This document shows, in pieces, positions 14,911 to 21,950 of a stretch of 42,983 nt of DNA. Where the stretch lies: assembly GCA_903928075.1 (NCBI GenBank), contig CAIYPD010000042.1:1-42983 (forward strand). The letters are read 5' to 3'. The notes under the pieces are model-generated. The model made no database searches and was not told the DNA's origin. It saw nothing but the letters and a program-made list of their open reading frames with translations. A program made the translations under genes and the position numbers. The stretch comes from Candidatus Firestoneibacteriota bacterium (GTDB lineage: Bacteria; Oederibacteriota; D2-FULL-39-29). Numbering within the stretch: position 1 is the stretch's first letter; every line of letters begins with the position of its first letter.

Positions 14911-17273
14911 ATACAAAAATAAAAGAAAACATAGACCTTTTGGAGGTCGAAAGAATTGTGGCCGCGGTGGGTACCGGAAACGACAAGGTCATTCCTATTT
15001 TACAGGCAATACAGAAACATTTCAAATATTTGCCTAAGGAAGCCCTGCAGCATATCTGTGAGATTACCAAAATTACACGCGCCCAGATAACGGGGGTGGC
15101 CTCCTTTTATACCCAGTTCCGTCACAATCCGGTAGGCAAACACATACTTTCGGTCTGTCACGGGACCGCCTGTCATGTTAAAGGGGCCCCGCTGATAACG
15201 GATGCCGTAAGGCGTTACCTTAATATCGGGGAGGGAAAAGATACTGATGCAGACGGCCTTTTTACTCTTGAGAAGGCGGCCTGTTTTGGCTGTTGTACTT
15301 TGGCGCCTGTGGTAAAGATAGACGATGTTACCTATGGCCATGTTTCAACCCGGTCCGTACCGGAGATGATCAACCTCTTTTTAAATACCAGGAACGCTAA
15401 ATTAGAAACTGCTCCCGGTGAAAAAGCCGGGTTTGAGACGAAAAACAAAACGGTCATTAAAATTGGCCTGGGATCCTGCTGTATCGCGAGCGGCAGTAAG
15501 GATGTTAAGACGGCTTTTGATGAATATATTGCGGAAAACGGGCTGGATGCGGTTACCAAAAAAGTGGGTTGTGTCGGTATGTGCCACAGCAATCCCTTTA
15601 CCGAGGTGGTTTCTTCTTCGGGCGTGTCGACTTTTTATGCCGGGGTGAAACCGGAAGATGTAAAACTTATTTGTGATAAGCATCTGCCGTCTGCCGGATC
15701 CCTCAGGAAAATTGCAAATAAAATAAAAAAAGGATATGAACATTTTACCTTTGCCTATTATGACGCGCCGGAGGAGCTAAATCCGCTTCCTCTGGATGAA
15801 GGGCCTGCGTGTTCTTTTTTAGGTCCGCAAAAAAGAATAGTTCTTGAGAATTTCGGGGAAGTGGATCCGCTTGACCTTAAGGAATATAAAGAAAAAGGCG
15901 GCTTTCTTGCTCTTGAAAAAGCTCTAAAGACTTTAAAACCCGGGGAAATAATTCACGAGATAAAAAATTCCGGTCTCAGAGGCCGGGGGGGTGCGGGTTT
16001 TCCCGCCGGCAACAAGTGGGAGATATCCCGGGCTTCTGCGGGCAGCAAAAAATATATTATTTGCAACGGGGACGAAGGTGATCCCGGCGCTTTTATGGAC
16101 AGGATGCTGCTCGAGTCCTACCCTTACAGGGTAATAGAAGGTATGGCGATTGCGGCTTTTGCCATCGGTATAGATGAGGGCTATTTGTACATCCGGGAAG
16201 AGTATCCGATGGCGCTGGATAATATAAGATACGCCCTGGCGGAATGCGAGAAGGCGGGGCTTTTGGGCTCAAATATTATGGGGACCGGCTTTAATTTGAA
16301 GCTGCATGTTTTTTGCGGGGCCGGGGCTTTTATCTGCGGGGAAGAGACCGCCTTAATTGCTTCAATAGAAGGCCGGCGCGGTATGCCGAGATTTAGGCCC
16401 CCGTTTCCTGCCGAGAGCGGTTTGTTCTCCTGTCCTACAAATATTAACAATGTCGAGACTTTTGCCTGCGTTCCCTGGATAATAAAAAACGGGGCCTGTG
16501 CTTTTGCGAAGATAGGGACAGAAACGAGTAAAGGTACTAAAGTATTTGCGCTTGCGGGCAATGTTTTAAGAGGCGGGTTGATAGAAGTTCCCATGGGTAT
16601 TTCTATCCGTGAGGTAGTTTTTGGTATCGGCGGCGGCGTCAAAAAAGGCAGAAAATTCAAGGCAGTCCAGATGGGCGGCCCGTCGGGCGGCTGTATCCCG
16701 GAAAGCCTGGCAGATATGCCCATAGACTTTGAAAAAATAACAGGCACCGGAGCCATAATGGGTTCGGGCGGGCTTGTAGTACTTGATGACTCTGACTGTA
16801 TGGTGGATTTTGCCAGATTCTTTCTTGAATTCACCCAAAATCAATCCTGCGGGAAGTGCACCTTCTGCCGGATAGGAACCAAAAGGATGCTGGAACTTTT
16901 AGAGAAGTTTTGCGCCGGGCGGGGCAGTTTAGAAGATATAGGCCGGCTGGAACAACTGGCGCATGATATTAAGGCGGGAAGTTTATGCGGGCTCGGAAAA
17001 ACTGCGCCCAACCCCGTGCTGACTACCATAAAGTATTTTAAAGAAGAGTATGTCGCGCATACAAAAGGCAAATGCCCGGCAAAAAAATGCAAGGCACTTA
17101 TCAAATATTCAGTCAACGATAAATGTATCGGTTGTACGCTTTGCGCTCAGGCCTGTCCCTCCGAGGCGATAATAGCAGAGCCGTATAAAAAACATAAAAT
17201 AAATCAGGAGAAGTGTATTAAGTGCGACTCCTGCAGAACCGCGTGTCTTTCGGAGGCCATAGATTTGGAATAA
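14907..17273 (+). CDS. fused HydC-HydB (NuoE-NuoF-like) NADH-oxidising iron-sulfur flavoprotein
   Basis: A 788-residue protein. Domains in order: a NuoE/HydC thioredoxin-like [2Fe-2S] domain, about 5-160 (Cys84, Cys89, Cys126, Cys130); the HydB-type second [2Fe-2S] domain, about 183-262 (GSCCIAS and GCVGMC); the NuoF core, about 305-635, with the FMN loop GRGGAGFPAG at 359 and the NADH motif NGDEGDPGAFMDR; the [4Fe-4S] site SCGKCTFC (648, 651, 654) with Cys694; and a C-terminal 2[4Fe-4S] ferredoxin (740-750 and 770-780). This architecture is that of HydB of electron-bifurcating hydrogenases with HydC fused in front. It should oxidise or reduce NAD(H) in the cytoplasm. The GTG start overlaps the upstream stop (GTGA), with ATAGGAA upstream; a TTG 15 bases earlier is less likely. 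No hydrogenase catalytic subunit is nearby. Confidence 0.88.
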   Translation: MNTKIKENIDLLEVERIVAAVGTGNDKVIPILQAIQKHFKYLPKEALQHICEITKITRAQITGVASFYTQFRHNPVGKHILSVCHGTACHVKGAPLITDAVRRYLNIGEGKDTDADGLFTLEKAACFGCCTLAPVVKIDDVTYGHVSTRSVPEMINLFLNTRNAKLETAPGEKAGFETKNKTVIKIGLGSCCIASGSKDVKTAFDEYIAENGLDAVTKKVGCVGMCHSNPFTEVVSSSGVSTFYAGVKPEDVKLICDKHLPSAGSLRKIANKIKKGYEHFTFAYYDAPEELNPLPLDEGPACSFLGPQKRIVLENFGEVDPLDLKEYKEKGGFLALEKALKTLKPGEIIHEIKNSGLRGRGGAGFPAGNKWEISRASAGSKKYIICNGDEGDPGAFMDRMLLESYPYRVIEGMAIAAFAIGIDEGYLYIREEYPMALDNIRYALAECEKAGLLGSNIMGTGFNLKLHVFCGAGAFICGEETALIASIEGRRGMPRFRPPFPAESGLFSCPTNINNVETFACVPWIIKNGACAFAKIGTETSKGTKVFALAGNVLRGGLIEVPMGISIREVVFGIGGGVKKGRKFKAVQMGGPSGGCIPESLADMPIDFEKITGTGAIMGSGGLVVLDDSDCMVDFARFFLEFTQNQSCGKCTFCRIGTKRMLELLEKFCAGRGSLEDIGRLEQLAHDIKAGSLCGLGKTAPNPVLTTIKYFKEEYVAHTKGKCPAKKCKALIKYSVNDKCIGCTLCAQACPSEAIIAEPYKKHKINQEKCIKCDSCRTACLSEAIDLE

Positions 17274-17274
17274 T

Positions 17275-18873
17275 ATGCCTGAATTAAAAATCAACGGAAA
17301 GACATATAGCTTTGAGGAAGGCGCCACCCTGCTAGAAACAGCGGCGGCGCACGGCATTATCATACCTACCCTGTGTTATCTTAAGGAACTGGGGGCTTTA
17401 ACCTCCTGTTTTATTTGTGTTGTTGAAATAGAAGGCCGCGCGGCGCTTGTTCCTGCCTGTTCGGCCAAAGCGGCTGCCGGTATGAGCGTGAGTACTGATT
17501 CGGAAAGGGTAAAGCAAGCCAGAAAAAGAGCTCTGGAACTATTACTTTCTGATCACACGGGGGACTGTCTCGGACCCTGCCAGACCGGTTGCCCTGCGCA
17601 TATAAATATTCCGAAATTTATTAGAGAACTTAAACATGGCGATAATAGGGCAGCAATAAGGACCATTAAGGAGAATGTTGCCCTGCCCGCTGTTTTAGGG
17701 CGGATTTGCCCGGAAGTATGTGAAAAGGTTTGTAGAAGGAAAGAGAAAGACGCCCCGGTGTCAATCTGCCATTTGAAGAGATTTGCCGCCGATTTTGATA
17801 TGAGTTCTGCCAAGCCGTTCCTGCCCGGGCTGGCAGGTGCAACAGGAAAGAAAATTTCTATTATCGGGGCCGGACCTGCGGGACTCACGGCAGCCTATTA
17901 TTTAAGACAGCGGGGCCATGAGGTGGTTATTTATGACAAGAATGAAAAACCCGGCGGGACGCTAAGATATGAGATAGCAAAAACAAGATTACCGGACGAA
18001 GTCCTGGATGAAGAAATAGCCCTTATTGCAAAACTGGGTGTAAAATTCGAACAAAATAAAAGCCTGGGCGCGGAAATTTTCCTTAAAGAGCTGGTTAAAA
18101 ATTATGACGCAGTGCTTATTGCGGCCGGCAGTAAAAAGGACGATCTGAAGCAACTGGAAAAAGAAGGACTGCATATCGGAGAAAATGGTTTAGTTACGGA
18201 TAAAGAATCCTATGAAACTAATGTTACCGGAGTGTTTGCGGGGCCCAAGTCGACCCTGGCCGTCCGGGCTTCCGAGATAGGCCGGCAGGCTGCGAAGGCG
18301 ATAGATAAATATTTAAGCGGTTTAAAACCAAAAATAGAGAAACGCCCATTCTCCGTGAAGATGGGTAAATTGAGTAAAGAAGAGCTGGAGGTTTTTTTAA
18401 AGGATTCTTCGGACTTTGCCAGATTCCTGCCCGATATGGTTGATATGGTTTTTGTAGAGGAAAATCCCGGAGAGGAGAGAGTTCCCTTTTTTGCGGGCGA
18501 AGTAATAGAGGAGTCCGGAAGATGCCTGCGTTGTGATTGCCGTAAAGAAGCTTCCTGTTTCTTAAAAAAATATGCTATAGAATATAATGCCGGTCCGGAG
18601 GCCCTTAAGGGTGAAAAACGGGGGTTTACAAGGGACATTAAAAGAATCGGGGTTGTTTATGAGTCCGGTAAATGTATAATGTGCGGAATTTGCATTAAAA
18701 TCTGCGAGAAATACAAAGAAAAACACGGAATGACCTATATCGGAAGGGGTTTTAATGTGAGGGTAAGTCTGCCCTTTGGCAGAAAATTTGAGAAGGTGCT
18801 TGAAGAGGCCGCTGAAGAATGCGCAAAATCCTGCCCAACGGGAGCGATAAGTAAGATAAACTATAGTCTATAA
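17275..18873 (+). CDS. [2Fe-2S]/FAD/[4Fe-4S] oxidoreductase, NuoG/HydA N-terminus joined to a GltD-like flavin domain
   Basis: A 532-residue protein. Residues 1-80 are a [2Fe-2S] domain (Cys34, Cys45, Cys48, Cys62), as at the start of NuoG and HydA. Residues 90-160 match the N-terminal domain of glutamate synthase small subunits (DCLGPCQTGCPAHINIP, then GRICPEVCEKVCRR). Residues 193-345 carry the FAD motif GAGPAG but run straight from VLIAAG to GVFAGPK, missing the NAD(P)H-binding subdomain of about 120-150 residues. A cysteine-rich stretch (417-428) follows, then a ferredoxin domain with C467-x2-C-x2-C-x3-C477 and C516/C520-P. There the second CxxCxxC set is gone, leaving probably one cluster. 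It starts 1 base after the flavoprotein stop, so the two likely form one complex. It has no H-cluster and no molybdenum domain. Confidence 0.78.
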   Translation: MPELKINGKTYSFEEGATLLETAAAHGIIIPTLCYLKELGALTSCFICVVEIEGRAALVPACSAKAAAGMSVSTDSERVKQARKRALELLLSDHTGDCLGPCQTGCPAHINIPKFIRELKHGDNRAAIRTIKENVALPAVLGRICPEVCEKVCRRKEKDAPVSICHLKRFAADFDMSSAKPFLPGLAGATGKKISIIGAGPAGLTAAYYLRQRGHEVVIYDKNEKPGGTLRYEIAKTRLPDEVLDEEIALIAKLGVKFEQNKSLGAEIFLKELVKNYDAVLIAAGSKKDDLKQLEKEGLHIGENGLVTDKESYETNVTGVFAGPKSTLAVRASEIGRQAAKAIDKYLSGLKPKIEKRPFSVKMGKLSKEELEVFLKDSSDFARFLPDMVDMVFVEENPGEERVPFFAGEVIEESGRCLRCDCRKEASCFLKKYAIEYNAGPEALKGEKRGFTRDIKRIGVVYESGKCIMCGICIKICEKYKEKHGMTYIGRGFNVRVSLPFGRKFEKVLEEAAEECAKSCPTGAISKINYSL

Positions 18874-18935
18874 GGTTTATAAGGTTTGTAATGTTTGTAA
18901 TGTCCATAAGGTCTAAAATCGTTGAAGGATATTTA
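18871..18935 (+). repeat. 9-bp tandem repeat array plus conserved core (copy 3)
   Basis: Units taaggttta, taaggtttg, taatgtttg, taatgtcca and taaggtcta are followed by the core aaatcgttgaaggatattta. The first three bases are the stop codon of the preceding gene. The 281-bp gap to the glycosyltransferase holds this array, an AT-rich middle, and a facing inverted array at 19071-19110. Confidence 0.8.
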
Positions 18936-19070
18936 TGTTCAAGGAAAATATGAAAAGCTATATGAAAGGTGAAAAATTGTTTAAATGGGCTTTGGAGAAC
19001 GTTGGGGCGGGTATTGGATGTGATCAAATATTTTGTGGAAATTAATTATATTTAGGGGGTATTTTACTTT

Positions 19071-19110
19071 TATGGACTTTTACAGACATTTACGAACCTT
19101 TATAGACCGG
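19071..19110 (-). repeat. inverted 10-bp tandem repeat array
   Basis: Four consecutive 10-mers (tatggacttt, tacagacatt, tacgaacctt, tatagaccgg) are present. Read on the minus strand they become TAAAGGTTCG, TAAATGTCTG and TAAAAGTCCA, which are the 9-mers of the plus-strand arrays with one extra A. With the array at 18871 they bracket about 130 bp, as at 40-136. Confidence 0.65.
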
Positions 19111-19154
19111 GCTGAATTCAGGGAGGATTATATTTACCTTGGAGGAGGTTTATT

Positions 19155-20456
19155 ATGAAGCTTAGCTTCATTGTAGCCGGTGCAGGTGAGATGTATTGCG
19201 GAGCCTGTATGCATGATATGCTTCTGGCTCAAGGGCTTATTAATAAAGGCCATGAGGTTAAACTCTATCCGCTCTACACTCCCGTGAAGGTTGATTTTGC
19301 ACTGCCGCAAAAGGAAAAAAAGATTTATTTCTCCGGACTAAACGCCTTTCTGGAGCAAAACTTTAAAGCTTTCAGAAAAAGAAACGGCGGGGTCATGGAT
19401 AAACTTCTCGAATCCCCCTCGCTTATTAAACTTATGATGTCGTTTTCCATAGATATTGAGCCGGCAAAACTCGGCGCTATGACCGTCTCGGTCCTTAAAG
19501 GTGAGGAAGGTTATCAGGAAAGAGAAGTTCTGCGCCTTGTCGAGGCGATGAAAAAGGATGGCAAGCCGGATATAGCCGTAATTACAAATTCAATGCTTAT
19601 CGGTATTGCGCCCGTTATAGGAAGGGAACTTGGCGCTCAAGTTTACTGTCAGTTGATGGGGGAAGAAGATTTTATTAAAAACCTGCCGGTTCCCTATGCC
19701 GAGGAGGCTCACACTCTGCTCCGGCGGCATGCGAAATATATAAAAAAATTCCTCGCGCCGTCGGCGGCCTATGCCGAGGAGATGGCCTATTTTCTCGCGG
19801 TGGAAAAAGAGAGAGTGCAGACTATAACTTTCGGGATAAATTCCGGCTATTACAGCCCCGGACAGGAGCGGACAAAAGAGCCGTTTAAAATAGGCTTTCT
19901 TTCAAGGATTATGCCGGCCAAAGGCTTTGATTTGCTGGTTGAAGCTTTTATTCTCCTTTCAAAAAAATACGGCAGAGAGGCGGAATTATGGGTGGCGGGC
20001 TTGACGCTGGGCGCCAGGCATAAGCAATATTTTTTGGCGTGTAAGAAGCGGCTTAAAGAGGAGGGTTTGCTCGAAAAGTTTCACTATGCCGGAGTGCCGG
20101 GACTTAAAGAAAAGGCAGCCTTCTTAAAAGAATTAAGCGTGTTTTCCGTTCCCAGCCGTTTTCCAGAATCCCGCGGTTTTGCGGCGCTTGAAGCTATGGC
20201 TTCCGGAATACCGGTCGTTCTGCCGGATAACGGGATATACCGGGATTTTGTGAACAAAGGTAATGCCGGGCTGCTTGTCAAACCCAATGACCCTCAAACT
20301 CTGGCGGAAGGCATAATTAAAATAATGGATGATGCCAGAAAAGCCGATGAATACGGTAAAAACGCCGCGGCTTGTGCGGTAAAAGATTATTCACAAGAAA
20401 AGATGGTGGAAGAGACCGTGCAATTTTACGAGAGAGAGATTCTGGGCTTGAACTAG
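19155..20456 (+). CDS. GT4-type glycosyltransferase
   Basis: A 433-residue GT-B-fold glycosyltransferase. The N-terminal domain opens with MKLSFIVAGAGEMYCGACMHD and contains the donor-fold loop ALLxxGHEV-like segment QGLINKGHEVKLYPLY. The C-terminal domain has FKIGFLSRIMPAKGFDLLVEAF and the E-x7-E nucleotide-sugar motif FPESRGFAALEAMASGIPVV, with the usual VPSR before it. GT4 enzymes transfer sugars from nucleotide-sugar donors to glycans, lipids or sucrose-like acceptors; the acceptor cannot be inferred. It is probably cytosolic or peripheral to the membrane. GGAGGAGG lies 7-8 bases upstream of the ATG. It stands alone, convergent with pilT. The stop lies inside the small palindrome TAGTAC-aaa-GTACTA (20454-20468). 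Confidence 0.85.
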   Translation: MKLSFIVAGAGEMYCGACMHDMLLAQGLINKGHEVKLYPLYTPVKVDFALPQKEKKIYFSGLNAFLEQNFKAFRKRNGGVMDKLLESPSLIKLMMSFSIDIEPAKLGAMTVSVLKGEEGYQEREVLRLVEAMKKDGKPDIAVITNSMLIGIAPVIGRELGAQVYCQLMGEEDFIKNLPVPYAEEAHTLLRRHAKYIKKFLAPSAAYAEEMAYFLAVEKERVQTITFGINSGYYSPGQERTKEPFKIGFLSRIMPAKGFDLLVEAFILLSKKYGREAELWVAGLTLGARHKQYFLACKKRLKEEGLLEKFHYAGVPGLKEKAAFLKELSVFSVPSRFPESRGFAALEAMASGIPVVLPDNGIYRDFVNKGNAGLLVKPNDPQTLAEGIIKIMDDARKADEYGKNAAACAVKDYSQEKMVEETVQFYEREILGLN

Positions 20457-20559
20457 TACAAAGTACTATTCCTGCAAAAAAAGTCCGCCGGGCTTAAGTC
20501 CTGATATGAAAAAGAACTCTTGAGTAAAAGAAGTTTTAACCAGGACCTGCACTCTATCC

Positions 20560-21705
20560 TTATTCCATCCTTTTTTTGGCCGAATAAAGCATATCTTGGA
20601 AGCGGTTTTTTATTCCCTTTTTGTCATACCTGTGGGCGGCAGGGTCCAGATCGGCAAGTACCGCGGTGGTGAATTCGGTGGGGGAATTCGAGTATTGCCT
20701 GGCGTTGTCAAAACTAATTTTACCGGAATTATAAAGAGCCTTAAGTGATTGTATGAAACTCTGCATTCCAAATTCCCGGCCTGTGTGTATAGCCGTATAG
20801 ATTTGTCTCGCATCGTTACCGATAATCAGATTTTTTATCGCTGAGGTGGAGATCATCACCTCGACAGCCGGGACTCTGCCTTTTTCCATATCTCTGGGGA
20901 TGAGTTGCTGAGCGATTATCGCTTGAAGCGCTCCGGCAAGTTGTATCCTTATCTGGGACTGCTGGGCGGCCGGAAAAGCATCCGTAATCCTGTGTATTGT
21001 TTGCGCGGCATCAATGGTATGAAGTGTTGCGAGGACCAGGTGGCCCATCTCCGCGGCCGTAACCGCAATAGAAATCGTGTCAAGATCCCTTAGTTCCCCT
21101 ATCATTATTACATCAGGGCTCTGTCTTACCACGGATTTAATTGCATCGGCAAAAGAATGTGTGTCGGTATGAAGTTCCCGCTGCTCCACTATGCTCAGCT
21201 TGTTTTCATGCCTGTATTCTATTGGATCCTCAATAGTTATTATATGGCTTTTCCTCTTGCTGTTGATAAGATCTATCATTGCCGCCAGAGTCGTGCTTTT
21301 TCCGCTTCCGGCCGGACCGGTAACAAGGATAAGTCCCCGCTGGGTGTTGGCAAGTTTTTCTATTACGGCGGGCAAATTTAATTCGGAAAATTTAGGTAAA
21401 ATATGCGGGATTGGCCGGATGGAAGCCGCCACCGTGCTTTTTTGCATGTAGGCGTTAATCCTGAAACGGCAGAGCCCTTCTATGTCATAGGAAAAATCAA
21501 CTTCTTTGTTTTTATGAAATAAAACTTTCTGTTCCTTATCAAATATTGATTCAATAAGCTCTCTGGTTTCTTCGCCGTTGAGTTTTTTTTCATCAAGCTG
21601 AACAACATCACCGTCAATTCTGAAACTTATCGGTGAGTTTGTCGAAATAATAATATCGGAAGCTCTTTCTCTTACTGCTGTTTCGCAAAGCTCTCTGAAA
21701 TTCAA
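20560..21705 (-). CDS. pilT: type IV pilus retraction ATPase PilT
   Basis: A 381-residue PilT/PilU-family hexameric ATPase that powers pilus depolymerisation and twitching. Motifs are the PilT N-terminal fold (about 1-100), Walker A GPAGSGKST at 130-138 (Ala replaces the usual Thr), the Asp box ITIEDPIEY, Walker B DVIMIGELRD, the His box ATLHT, and the C-terminal AIHTGREFGMQSFIQSL, which corresponds to the PilT AIRxGxxxGMQ segment. The C-terminus is slightly longer than in the classical protein. It is cytoplasmic. No other pilus genes are in the window, so it works with components encoded elsewhere. The ATG follows AAAGGAAA, and a strong promoter lies about 40 bases further upstream. PilU is the alternative within the same family. 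Confidence 0.92.
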   Translation of the reverse strand: MNFRELCETAVRERASDIIISTNSPISFRIDGDVVQLDEKKLNGEETRELIESIFDKEQKVLFHKNKEVDFSYDIEGLCRFRINAYMQKSTVAASIRPIPHILPKFSELNLPAVIEKLANTQRGLILVTGPAGSGKSTTLAAMIDLINSKRKSHIITIEDPIEYRHENKLSIVEQRELHTDTHSFADAIKSVVRQSPDVIMIGELRDLDTISIAVTAAEMGHLVLATLHTIDAAQTIHRITDAFPAAQQSQIRIQLAGALQAIIAQQLIPRDMEKGRVPAVEVMISTSAIKNLIIGNDARQIYTAIHTGREFGMQSFIQSLKALYNSGKISFDNARQYSNSPTEFTTAVLADLDPAAHRYDKKGIKNRFQDMLYSAKKRME

Positions 21706-21742
21706 AGTGTTTCCTTTTGTTATAATAAACTATTGTTTGCTG

Positions 21743-21771
21743 ATTATAAGCGAATGTTTTTAATAAGTCAA
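21743..21771 (-). promoter_or_regulatory. sigma70-type promoter of pilT
   Basis: On the minus strand TTGACT (21771-21766), a 17-bp spacer and a perfect TATAAT (21748-21743). Transcription would begin near 21736, about 30 bases before the pilT start codon. The rest of the 245-bp gap to the next gene shows only a terminator at 21913. Confidence 0.8.
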
Positions 21772-21912
21772 TAATGTAATATTTCTGCTAAACAGGGCGG
21801 TTTCGCAGCTTCCTGGCGCATAAAGCGGGGGTTTAGTCTCAGATTAAAAGAAGGTTTTTACCGGGATAAAAGGTTCGAACCTGAACCAAAGAAAGAAAAG
21901 GTTAAATAAAAA

Positions 21913-21942
21913 GCGGGCTCCACCCGTAAAGGCGGAGCCCGC
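21913..21942 (-). terminator. intrinsic terminator of the minus-strand PQQ-like gene
   Basis: A GC-rich hairpin, GCGGGCTCC paired with GGAGCCCGC, extended inward with a short loop, lies 8 bases beyond the stop of the gene at 21951. On the minus strand it is followed by TTTTT. On the plus strand it is followed by A residues, so it works for minus-strand transcription only. Confidence 0.8.
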
Positions 21943-21950
21943 AAAAAAAA

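Noticed and set aside
15161-15181. Possible c-type haem motif in the HydC part (CHGTACH)
   Set aside because: It is C-x4-C with the histidines in the wrong place; it is the [2Fe-2S] site of NuoE. No CxxCH motif was noticed in the redox cluster.
16181-16834. 217-residue minus-strand open frame
   Set aside because: It lies opposite the HydB-like core, is rich in Pro, Ser and Ile as shadow frames are, and has no recognisable domain.
18871-19110. Possible CRISPR array
   Set aside because: Units are 9-10 bp with no spacers, they are degenerate, and there are no cas genes.
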